A stretch of DNA of 64,000 bases, taken from NCBI GenBank assembly GCA_038750655.1, contig JBCDGZ010000019.1:1-64000 (forward strand), read 5' to 3'. Under the pieces are notes generated by a model that did no database searches, had not been told where the DNA came from, and worked only from the letters and a program-made list of their open reading frames with translations. The position numbers and the translations under genes were made by a program. Of the stretch, positions 27,847-36,048 are shown piece by piece. Each line of letters starts with the position of its first letter. Position 1 is the stretch's first letter. Source of the stretch: JBCDGZ01 sp038750655 (lineage in GTDB: Bacteria; Bacteroidota; Bacteroidia; Chitinophagales; Saprospiraceae).

Positions 27847-30534
27847 ATGGAGAATCAAGTAACCATGTTCAAGAAAATAAACCTGCACTTACACGCTTCT
27901 ATTCAGCTGCTACTTGCTGTTCTATTGGTTGGTTTTAGTCTGTCTTTGCAAGCACAAGTGGAAATACATATGAATGCCTATACGGACGGTAAAGTTGTCG
28001 CCATATCTTACCATCCAACCGATTCGAGTGTATTCCTACAACAGCTTCAGGCAGGGTACCAGCTCCGTAGAACAGAGGTCGACGCTAGTGGGAATGCCAT
28101 TGGAAGCACCACCTTACTTTCAAAACAACTCCTCCCTTATACAGCAGAATGGTTCAACACCAATCAGAATGCTTTTGGAGGATTGGCCCAACCCATTGCT
28201 GCTTTGTTGTACGATACGACTTATCAGTTTGAAGAGAATGAATTGCTCAATGAAGCTGGAGTAAAATTTAACTATTTGGCCTATGAATCCATTCGCTCGG
28301 CTGTAGTAGCAGAGGCACTTGGCCTTGGATATATAGATAAAGCGGTCGCCGACGGAAAGCGCTATAAATATACTGTATCGGCTAACGGCACCAGCTATGA
28401 GCAATCCATTATCGTAGAGATGGGTGAGACGATATTTAAAAGAAGCCCGGAGAATACCTACCACGAGTTCCGATTCCAAAATGGCCGTTCGCTTTCTGCG
28501 ATGCGGGATGAAGGAAAGCAAGAGCCCGCTTATGCCATTCGACTGACCTCTAAGCCCTACGGAGATAGCATCGTATTGCGTTGGGTGGTGACTAGCCCAA
28601 GACTTTGGGAGGCGGTCAAAAAAGATGGCTTTAAATTATACCGAACAAAGGAGGATGGGAGTAATGCTGCCAAGGAATTAATTGCCGAAGTAATGCCGGT
28701 AAAGGAAGAAAATTTACCGCAGCGCATTCTCGAAGATACCTCCGCGATGATTGCAGCAAGCATACTCCACGATAATGTTGAAAATGCTACTCCACCTCCC
28801 GGAGCAACCTTTCAGGGAGCAGTGATGATGAATAATTTATTCGGTATTTTATTATGGTCGGCAGACCAGTCTGCGTTGGCTGCCGAAATCCTGGGCTTGA
28901 GGTATACAGATAAAAATGTTGATCCGGGAATGAGGTACAGTTATATGATCACTTCCGAAACCGTAAGTGATCCCTTTTCTAAAGGATACTCCATTGTTGT
29001 CAACGAACCTATTGAAGAGGCTGCCCCTACAGGTTTTCAGGTTTTAGCGGGCGATGAAGAATTGATGTTAGTATGGGATAAGTTCGGAGCCAATGAACGA
29101 TTCAGCAGTTATCAATTGGAGCGTTCAGAAGATAAGGTATCTTATGTGAGCTTGAACAAAGCCCCCATATTAATTGCAGAAAGTAATGAGCTGCCCTTAG
29201 ACGATTTCAGACAGCGAGATACTACAGTAGATAACAATAAAACATTTTATTACCGACTAAAAGGTAAAAATGCTTTTGGCGAATGGAGCCCCTATGCCGA
29301 GGTCGAAGCTACAGCGCTCGACTTCACCCCGCCCGTTCCTCCCGAAATAACGACTGCTGAATTTGATGAACAGCTCAAGCAATTTAGTTTCAGCTGGACC
29401 GACACTCAAGCGCAGCAAGACGATCTAAAAAGCTATCAGCTTATGCTCAGCGACAACCCCAAAGGCAACTTTAGCGCAGTCAGTGAGATATTATCCAAAG
29501 ATCAGTTTAGCTATACCTTGGATGTCGGGGACTTGGACACTGATCGCGGGTTTTACTTCCGCTTGGATGCGCAGGATGAGCGCGGCAATTTGGCTTCCTC
29601 CAATGTGAAATCGGTTATTGTTCCGGATAAAGTGGCGCCGGATAGCCCCACGGAGCTGACGGGCTATATTGATACCGCAGGGATTGTGCGGATGGAATGG
29701 AAGGATAGTGAGGCTAAGGACGTTACGGGCTACTGGATTTACTGGTCCAATTTCCCAGATGAGGTCATGGTAAAGGCCAACGCAGAGCGCTTGCTGGTCA
29801 CTGAATTTGCGTGGGAAGTAAAATTGGAATCTTTGAATGAGCGCATGTATGTCTGTGTAAGAGCGCAGGACGATAGCTATAACCTCAGCGAGCCTTCGGA
29901 AATTGTCGAAGTCCGACGCCCCGATTTCGTTCCCCCTCTACCACCTATCGCCAAAGCGGTCGATCCCGTCGAGGAAGGCCTAGAAATAAGATGGGTGCCA
30001 GGGACCAGTCCCGACACCGAGATGCAAGTCATCTTCAAGCGAGAGCGAAAAGGAGCGGGTACGGCTTTCAGCGTCTTGGACACGGTTCCTCCTAATGCTA
30101 CTAAATATATAGATCGGGATATAGAAATTGGTCAAAACTACGATTATGCCTTATACGCTATCGATGATGCAAGACTCTATTCCGAAAGATCAGCGGTCGT
30201 CTTTGGTTACAAACCCTTTGATCCGGCCTCGGCAGTGGTAGCGAATTTTGAGGCCAATTTAGATACGAAAGAGGGGAGTGCAGCTCAGTTGAATTGGTCA
30301 TTCGAACCCACGCTTCCCCATTTGAAAAAACAGTATTACGAGTTTCACATCTATCGCTCCAAGGCCTCCGGGAATCCTCAGTTTTACAAATCAATAGATG
30401 CAGATCAGGAAAGCTTTACCGATTTCGATCTTCAATCCAATGTCCTCTACAACTATTCCGTCCGCGTCCGTTTCGACAACGGCTGGATCGGCGATCTAAG
30501 CGAGGTCCAATCCCTTTTAATCGAGCAAAATTAA
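27847..30534 (+). CDS. Secreted fibronectin type III protein
   Basis: 895 residues starting 24 bp after the giant gene. An alternative ATG at 27865 gives the same signal peptide (FKKINLHLHASIQLLLAVLLVGFSLSLQAQ). The N-terminal about 380 residues form a family-specific region (YHPTDSSVFLQQLQAGYQLRRTEVDASG; two YxYxxxS-type strands after GLGYIDK and GLRYTDK), suggesting two related subdomains. About five fibronectin-III-like modules follow, starting near residues 395, 495, 598, 697 and 800 (pattern ...L.W......Y.L.RS). No T9SS tail. The constant position next to the giant gene suggests a partner or scaffold on the cell surface. Confidence 0.8.
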   Translation: MENQVTMFKKINLHLHASIQLLLAVLLVGFSLSLQAQVEIHMNAYTDGKVVAISYHPTDSSVFLQQLQAGYQLRRTEVDASGNAIGSTTLLSKQLLPYTAEWFNTNQNAFGGLAQPIAALLYDTTYQFEENELLNEAGVKFNYLAYESIRSAVVAEALGLGYIDKAVADGKRYKYTVSANGTSYEQSIIVEMGETIFKRSPENTYHEFRFQNGRSLSAMRDEGKQEPAYAIRLTSKPYGDSIVLRWVVTSPRLWEAVKKDGFKLYRTKEDGSNAAKELIAEVMPVKEENLPQRILEDTSAMIAASILHDNVENATPPPGATFQGAVMMNNLFGILLWSADQSALAAEILGLRYTDKNVDPGMRYSYMITSETVSDPFSKGYSIVVNEPIEEAAPTGFQVLAGDEELMLVWDKFGANERFSSYQLERSEDKVSYVSLNKAPILIAESNELPLDDFRQRDTTVDNNKTFYYRLKGKNAFGEWSPYAEVEATALDFTPPVPPEITTAEFDEQLKQFSFSWTDTQAQQDDLKSYQLMLSDNPKGNFSAVSEILSKDQFSYTLDVGDLDTDRGFYFRLDAQDERGNLASSNVKSVIVPDKVAPDSPTELTGYIDTAGIVRMEWKDSEAKDVTGYWIYWSNFPDEVMVKANAERLLVTEFAWEVKLESLNERMYVCVRAQDDSYNLSEPSEIVEVRRPDFVPPLPPIAKAVDPVEEGLEIRWVPGTSPDTEMQVIFKRERKGAGTAFSVLDTVPPNATKYIDRDIEIGQNYDYALYAIDDARLYSERSAVVFGYKPFDPASAVVANFEANLDTKEGSAAQLNWSFEPTLPHLKKQYYEFHIYRSKASGNPQFYKSIDADQESFTDFDLQSNVLYNYSVRVRFDNGWIGDLSEVQSLLIEQN

Positions 30535-30553
30535 TCAGACAATCCCCTTTGAT

Positions 30554-33151
30554 ATGGATACGATAAAGAACTTTCACTCAATAACCTTGCTAGCCGCCCT
30601 CCTGCTGCTAGTAACCTCGACGGCCCAGGGGCAATGCGCCTACACCATAGGAGACGCCGCCTTCTCCGGCCCCGACGCCGCTCAGCTGGATATGGCTACC
30701 AACGAATTCGGAGAGCTCTACGCCGCCTTCTCCGACGCCAGCGTCGGCAATCGACTGTCGGTGATGCGCTACGACGGGACGGACTGGATTTACGTTGGGA
30801 CGCCCGGGGTCAGCAATGGAGCCATCAGCATCCCCCCAAGTCTATCTTTCAATAGCTCGGGTGCCGTCGCTGTTGCCTATCAAGATGCTGCTGCTATTGG
30901 GCCTTTGGTTCAAATTTTCGACGGCACGAGCTGGAATTTTATTGGTAGTTCGACCTTTATTAATTTTTTGACCGCAAACTTTACTATAGAATTAGAATTC
31001 ATCGGAGATACGCCCTTTGTGAGTCAAGACTTTTCGGACGGAGGCGGTTTTTCTGTTACTGGCTTCCTGTACGATGAGCTTAATAACAATTGGGTGGAAT
31101 TCTTTCCTTTTGCTGATTCGCTTGTAAGTAACCATGATCTATTTCTGGATAGGCCGAATAATGTACTTTACCTGTCCTATCACGATAGTCGATTTGATAT
31201 TTTCACTGTATTCCGCTTTGATTTCAATAATCCTATGGGTTGGATACCGTGGGCACAATTGAGCCCGGCTCTTATGCCATCCACTCTAGAACAGCAACAC
31301 AGTATTTATGTCGAGAACGGCATTCTTTACTTTGCCTATCAGGATGCTTCGAACAACGGTCGGGTATCGGTACAAACCTATGATGGTACCAGCTGGGATT
31401 CTCCTTATCCTAATGGTTTTTCTGTCGGAGCCGCTCGCTCCCCAGAAATACGGCTCGTTAATTTTTCGCCCTATGTCAGTTACATTGACGAAGGCTTAGG
31501 AGATGCAGTTGCCTTGAAACAATTTAATCCGGATGAAGGGGTATGGGAGGATGTCGTCGCTCCTGCGATCGGTACAGGGGGCGGCAACTCTTGCATCTTG
31601 TTGGAGTGGAATAACGAAGCGGCGGTTGGATTCATTGATGAGAACAATGGATCAGGAGCTTCGGCGGTGGCCGTAGGCCTGTCGCCCGAGGCCATTATCG
31701 ATGCTCCCATTTCGGCATTCGGTTGCAACAATACCTCGGTTGATCTGGATGCCAGTTTGTCTACCAGTCCCTCCACGGCATTGGCCTACTCTTGGTCAAC
31801 TGGATCGATAGATCCTTTTATTAATGTCACTACCCCGGATATTTATGCTGTCACCATCACTGTTCCTACGGCCGTCATCGGCTGTGTGGATTCGGCAGAG
31901 ATTGAAGTCATTGAGGACCAGACGCTGCCTGGCGTGAATGTGAATACTGCTGCGGGTACCTTGCTCTCTTGTATCACTGATCAAATCACCTTGGATGCCA
32001 GCGGCTCTACGGGTTCAGCCTTGGAGTACGCTTGGTCTACGGGAGATACAACTAGAAGCATTACCATTTTCAGCCCTGATTTTTACAAGGTAATAGTTAC
32101 TGACGGGGTGAACGGTTGTGTAGATTCTCTAGAAATAGAGATTATAGAAGATCGTACGCTGCCACAGCCCATTTTGACGACTTCCGCTGGTAACTTGCTG
32201 GACTGTGCGACGGATGAAATTACTATAGATGCCAGCGGCTCGGTTGGTCAATCGCTGGTCTATGACTGGTCGACTGGCGCATCGGATGCCGAGATTATTG
32301 TCAACAGCGCGGCGCTTTATACGCTGACCCTGACCGATGGGGTCAATGGTTGTGTAGATTCTGCCGATCTAGAGATTTTTGAAGATAAAGTAGCGCCTAC
32401 TGCGGTGGTAACGACAAGCCCTGCGGCCATTTTAGCCTGCGATGTACAAGAAATCACCTTGGATGCTAGCGGCAGCACCGGCCAATCCCTGGCCTACAGC
32501 TGGTCGACTGGGGAAACCGACCCCGTTCTTCTGGTCAATTCGGCGGGCAATTACGCCCTCACCGTTACCGACCTCATCAACAACTGCACCGACCTCTTCA
32601 GCATCGCTATCACCAGCCTGGCCACACTAGAAACCAATTTCTTGACTACCGCCGATGCCTGCGCTGGTGAGTCCATCCAATTCATCGATTACAGCGTCAT
32701 CGATTCCAACGATCTGGCCACCGCCACCTTCTTCTGGGATTTCGGCAACGGCGATACCAGCACCGACCGCGACCCGGTCTACGCCTACGGCAATTCGGGC
32801 AGTTACGAGGTCAATCTAGAAGTCTCTACCGACGATTGCCCCATGATCTCCATGTCTAAGAATGTAACCATCATCGATTGCTTCCAACGGAATGGTCAGC
32901 TAGGTATTGTAACAGCTAGCGTCAATCCAACCTTCAATCAGGGGCAGTTTGAAATACAGGCAAAAATAGGCACCCCCAGTGATCTCGATCTACAGATTTA
33001 CAACTTCAACGGGGCCTTGGTGGCCAGCCAAAGCTTCGAAAATATTACCCAGTTATCGCAATCGCTGACTTTACAAGATAACGGTATCTACTATATCCAT
33101 CTGGTCAGTCGATATGGGGTAAAAACGCTGAAGACCATCGTAATTAATTAG
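30554..33151 (+). CDS. T9SS type A cargo with Ig/PKD-like repeats
   Basis: 865 residues. Signal peptide ITLLAALLLLVTSTAQG. The N-terminal about 370 residues are a propeller-like region (YDGTDWIYVG, YDGTSWDSP, FDGTSWNFIG). Four repeats of about 83 residues follow (C...ITLDASGSTG...LxYxWSTG...Y.L.VTDGVNGCVDS...IEIIED), then a PKD domain (TFFWDFGNGDTST...YGNSGSYEVNLEV). The C-terminal about 80 residues (VNPTFNQGQFEIQA...DLQIYNFNGALV...NGIYYIHLVS...KTLKTIVIN) form a T9SS type A sorting domain, so export through the type IX system and surface attachment are expected. It lies 19 bp after the fibronectin gene. Confidence 0.88.
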   Translation: MDTIKNFHSITLLAALLLLVTSTAQGQCAYTIGDAAFSGPDAAQLDMATNEFGELYAAFSDASVGNRLSVMRYDGTDWIYVGTPGVSNGAISIPPSLSFNSSGAVAVAYQDAAAIGPLVQIFDGTSWNFIGSSTFINFLTANFTIELEFIGDTPFVSQDFSDGGGFSVTGFLYDELNNNWVEFFPFADSLVSNHDLFLDRPNNVLYLSYHDSRFDIFTVFRFDFNNPMGWIPWAQLSPALMPSTLEQQHSIYVENGILYFAYQDASNNGRVSVQTYDGTSWDSPYPNGFSVGAARSPEIRLVNFSPYVSYIDEGLGDAVALKQFNPDEGVWEDVVAPAIGTGGGNSCILLEWNNEAAVGFIDENNGSGASAVAVGLSPEAIIDAPISAFGCNNTSVDLDASLSTSPSTALAYSWSTGSIDPFINVTTPDIYAVTITVPTAVIGCVDSAEIEVIEDQTLPGVNVNTAAGTLLSCITDQITLDASGSTGSALEYAWSTGDTTRSITIFSPDFYKVIVTDGVNGCVDSLEIEIIEDRTLPQPILTTSAGNLLDCATDEITIDASGSVGQSLVYDWSTGASDAEIIVNSAALYTLTLTDGVNGCVDSADLEIFEDKVAPTAVVTTSPAAILACDVQEITLDASGSTGQSLAYSWSTGETDPVLLVNSAGNYALTVTDLINNCTDLFSIAITSLATLETNFLTTADACAGESIQFIDYSVIDSNDLATATFFWDFGNGDTSTDRDPVYAYGNSGSYEVNLEVSTDDCPMISMSKNVTIIDCFQRNGQLGIVTASVNPTFNQGQFEIQAKIGTPSDLDLQIYNFNGALVASQSFENITQLSQSLTLQDNGIYYIHLVSRYGVKTLKTIVIN

Positions 33152-33174
33152 CCAGAGAAATTTAACTTAAAATC

Positions 33175-34899
33175 ATGCGCACTCCATTCCTCTCTAAAGG
33201 TATTTGCACTATCGTTCTGACCTTCTTCTTGTTCGCTTTTGTACAAGCCCAATCGTACCGGGATTTTGAGGCGGGCGTCTTTTTAGGTTTAGGAAACTCT
33301 CAAGGAGATGTGGTCCCCGCCCAATTCTACACCTTTCAGGCCAATAGCTTCGCCTACGGTCTTTTTGTCAAAAAGTATTTCAATCCCTACGCTGGGCTTC
33401 GTCTTTCTTATTACAACGGAGAAATCAGCGGCGACGATGAGCAATTCGATGTGCGCGATGAACGCTTTGCTCGCTTCACCACTTCGCTACAGGAGCTGTC
33501 CCTTCGCTTGGAGGTCGATGCGATTGGAGATACTAAGAAGGAACATATTGGCTGGTCGCCTTATGGATTTGTTGGTCTTGGCCTGACGGTGTTCGAGCCG
33601 AGCACAGATTATGGTTTGTACGAAACGGCGGAGTTCGCTCAGGGATGGGTAGCAGAGGATAAAATGAACCTAGACGCTCAGCAGGCGGTGGCTATTCCTT
33701 TGGGGATTGGCATTAAAAATAATTTGAAAAACGGCCTCAACTTCGGCATCGAGCTGGGCTACCGTTGGGCCTTCACGGACTACCTGGATGGCATTAGCCA
33801 AGCGGGAAATCCAGACAATGACGACTCTTACTTCTTCGGTGGCTTGACCATCTCTAAGCGGATGAGCTTGGTGAAGGATTCGGATAATGATTCTGTGAAT
33901 GATAAAAAAGACGAATGTCCAGACGTCGCGGGGCTGCCCGAGATGGCGGGCTGCCCGGATACGGATACCGATGGGGTAGCGGATAAGGACGATGACTGTC
34001 CTAACATTGCGGGGCTGGCCCAGTTTGCCGGTTGCCCGGATACGGATGGGGATGGGGTGAAAGATGAGGAGGACGATTGTCCGGGAGTAGCGGGCTTGGC
34101 GCAGTTCAAGGGCTGTCCGGATACGGATGGCGACGGCGTCATCGACCGCCGGGATCGATGCCCCGAGCAAAAAGGAAGTGCTCGCTTTAGAGGTTGCCCG
34201 GATACCGATGGCGATGGAGTAGGGGACGACGAGGATCGTTGCCCCAACAAAGCTGGTGAGCTGAGCAATAGGGGCTGTCCAGAAAATGATGCGGATGATG
34301 ACGGCGTCCCGGACAGCGTAGACAATTGCCCCGATCAGCCTGGCTCGGCTCAACTCAAGGGCTGCCCGGATGGCGACGGCGACGGCGTTGCTGACAAGGA
34401 TGACCAATGCCCGAAGCGCGCTGGCTTGGCCCGCTACCAAGGCTGCCCAGATAGCGACGGCGATGGCGTACCCGATCCCAAGGACCTCTGCCCAAACCGC
34501 TCAGGCCCCGCCAACAACGATGGCTGTCCAGAGATCAAGAAAGAAGATCGAGATACCTTGGCCTTTGCCATGCAGAATGTCAACTTCCGCAGTGGGCGGG
34601 CCCAGCTCCTCACCGCCTCCTTCGACGTTCTCGACAAAATCGCCAACATCCTGAACAAATACCCCGACTACCGCCTCCGCATCGAAGGCCATACCGACTC
34701 CGACGGTAAGGCCGCTAACAACCTGCGGCTCTCCGAGCAGCGCGCGGCGGCCTGCCGGGATTACCTCCTCACAAAAGGCATCGAACCCAGCCGAATCACC
34801 TCCGTCGGCTACGGCGAAACCCGACCCATCGCCGATAACAACACCAAGGCCGGGAAAAGCCTGAACCGACGGGTCGCCTTTGATGTGTATTTGAAGTAG
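33175..34899 (+). CDS. OmpA-family outer-membrane protein with thrombospondin type 3 repeats
   Basis: 574 residues. Signal peptide to about residue 25 (CTIVLTFFLFAFVQAQ). N-terminal beta-barrel about 30-230 (GVFLGLGNSQGD...GLRLSYYNGEI...GIELGYRWAFTDYLDG). About nine calcium-binding TSP3-type repeats, about 236-455 (DTDGDGVADKDDDCPNIAG...GCPD). C-terminal OmpA domain, about 460-574 (NVNFRSGRAQLL...LRIEGHTDSDGKAANNLRLSEQRAAACRDYL...GYGETRPIADN), which binds peptidoglycan. It links the outer membrane to the cell wall and, as the last gene of the block (23-bp gap), may be the anchor of the surface complex. The repeat DNA creates a long meaningless antisense frame. Confidence 0.93.
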   Translation: MRTPFLSKGICTIVLTFFLFAFVQAQSYRDFEAGVFLGLGNSQGDVVPAQFYTFQANSFAYGLFVKKYFNPYAGLRLSYYNGEISGDDEQFDVRDERFARFTTSLQELSLRLEVDAIGDTKKEHIGWSPYGFVGLGLTVFEPSTDYGLYETAEFAQGWVAEDKMNLDAQQAVAIPLGIGIKNNLKNGLNFGIELGYRWAFTDYLDGISQAGNPDNDDSYFFGGLTISKRMSLVKDSDNDSVNDKKDECPDVAGLPEMAGCPDTDTDGVADKDDDCPNIAGLAQFAGCPDTDGDGVKDEEDDCPGVAGLAQFKGCPDTDGDGVIDRRDRCPEQKGSARFRGCPDTDGDGVGDDEDRCPNKAGELSNRGCPENDADDDGVPDSVDNCPDQPGSAQLKGCPDGDGDGVADKDDQCPKRAGLARYQGCPDSDGDGVPDPKDLCPNRSGPANNDGCPEIKKEDRDTLAFAMQNVNFRSGRAQLLTASFDVLDKIANILNKYPDYRLRIEGHTDSDGKAANNLRLSEQRAAACRDYLLTKGIEPSRITSVGYGETRPIADNNTKAGKSLNRRVAFDVYLK

Positions 34900-34913
34900 G
34901 GGGCGAAGAAAAA

Positions 34914-35423
34914 TTATAAGAAAAGCTCAAAAGCGGCGCTCAGCAGCTCTGTCGTTGCTCCGTCTACCAGGCCCTGCCCTTCATGGAAGGCAACTTCTTT
35001 TTGATACAAAGGCAATTGGGCAAGCACCTGCGCGTCCAAGGCCTGCAAAGACCAGAGCAAGCTTTGCATCGCCTTTTCTCCTCTCGGGGCATGAGGCGTA
35101 AAGCTGATCGCCAATACTTTTTTACCCGCCAACTCCCCCGAAGCGGTCACCCATTCCAGGGCATTTTTGAGCAGCGCGGGGAGGTTGTGCAGGTATTCAG
35201 GGGTACAGATCACTAGACCTTCCGCATTCCTCAGTGCCGCTTTCCAATCCTCCACCGCAGCTGGAGCCGGCTGGTCTTGCCAGTCCGCATGAAACAGCGG
35301 CAGTTGCGGCAATTGGGTATACCGCTGAATCTGGTGTTCCGGAAAAAGAAGCGGCAGCCCCTCCAATAGCCGTACATTGGCAGAATCCTTTCGCGCAGAG
35401 CCGCTAATGGTTAATATTTTCAT
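34914..35423 (-). CDS. NADPH-dependent FMN reductase family protein
   Basis: 169 residues of the flavodoxin-like NAD(P)H:FMN reductase family. The start MKILTISGSARKDSANVRLLEGL carries the phosphate-binding loop (GSARKDSAN). CTPEYLHNLPALLKNALEWV (about 79-98) matches the family's PEYN-x-x-xP-x-LK-x-x-xDW signature, with His in place of Asn. The ATG at 35423 gives the normal family start; a longer frame to 35519 adds a non-homologous N-terminus and would overlap the divergent gene. A soluble enzyme reducing FMN, quinones or azo compounds is expected. It converges on the ompA-like gene with only 14 bp between stops and no clear terminator. Confidence 0.87.
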   Translation of the reverse strand: MKILTISGSARKDSANVRLLEGLPLLFPEHQIQRYTQLPQLPLFHADWQDQPAPAAVEDWKAALRNAEGLVICTPEYLHNLPALLKNALEWVTASGELAGKKVLAISFTPHAPRGEKAMQSLLWSLQALDAQVLAQLPLYQKEVAFHEGQGLVDGATTELLSAAFELFL

Positions 35424-35512
35424 AAAAATGCTTACGAATTGCTGATTGCCAGGAAAAATAGCCAATTTTTCGTAGATAAAAAGATCATTCCTCCATTTCA
35501 AAACACCAAACC

Positions 35513-35977
35513 ATGTCAAAGAAACTTTTATTCTACGTAGGTTTATTCTTATGCGGCGCAGCCGTTCTCGCCTTTACCAATAGCCATCAGGAGAATGCCG
35601 ATGCCGAGCAGGCCATCAAAGACCTGATCCTCAAAAGTTACGTTCACGGCGCATTCAATGAGCTGAATCCAGAGGAGATGAGAAAGGGCTTCCACCCCGA
35701 CTTTGCCATCTTTTCGGCCAATGGAGAAGACATCCGAAAGTATCCCATTGCCAAGTGGGCCGATAGAACCGCCGCGCAAAAGAGCGATGCCAAATTTGAT
35801 CCCGCCAAAAATAAATGGGACCACCGCTTTGCTTCTATTGATGTGACGGGAGGATCGGCAGCCGTAAAAATTGAGCTGTCCAAAGACGGTAAGCACATCT
35901 TTACTGATTATTTGTCCTTACTGAAATTCGATAGCGGATGGCGGATTGTCGCCAAAGTGTACCACAAGCATGAGTAG
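35513..35977 (+). CDS. Secreted NTF2-like (lumazine-binding-type) protein
   Basis: 154 residues with a signal peptide (KLLFYVGLFLCGAAVLAF). The mature part matches the SnoaL/NTF2-like fold of the putative lumazine-binding family (Lumazine_bd_2): YVHGAFNELNPEEMRKGFHPDFAIFS, a central strand pair, and the C-terminal DYLSLLKFDSGWRIVAKVYHKHE. These proteins bind small molecules or have no known activity. It is divergent from the FMN reductase gene with an 89-bp shared promoter region. Confidence 0.8.
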   Translation: MSKKLLFYVGLFLCGAAVLAFTNSHQENADAEQAIKDLILKSYVHGAFNELNPEEMRKGFHPDFAIFSANGEDIRKYPIAKWADRTAAQKSDAKFDPAKNKWDHRFASIDVTGGSAAVKIELSKDGKHIFTDYLSLLKFDSGWRIVAKVYHKHE

Positions 35978-36048
35978 GTAGAGATTACAAAAAAAAGCCT
36001 CATCCTTAGGTACATTTTTTGAATATTCTAACAACCTAAATTATAACG

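Noticed and set aside
31900..32630. Tandem repeats that could look like a CRISPR or satellite array
   Set aside because: They are in-frame Ig-like protein repeats of about 83 codons with diverged DNA, not short identical repeats with unique spacers.
33670..34440. A 256-codon open frame on the minus strand
   Set aside because: It is antisense to the thrombospondin-3 repeat region of the OmpA-family gene. Its low-complexity translation mirrors the GATGGCGATGGC-type repeats.
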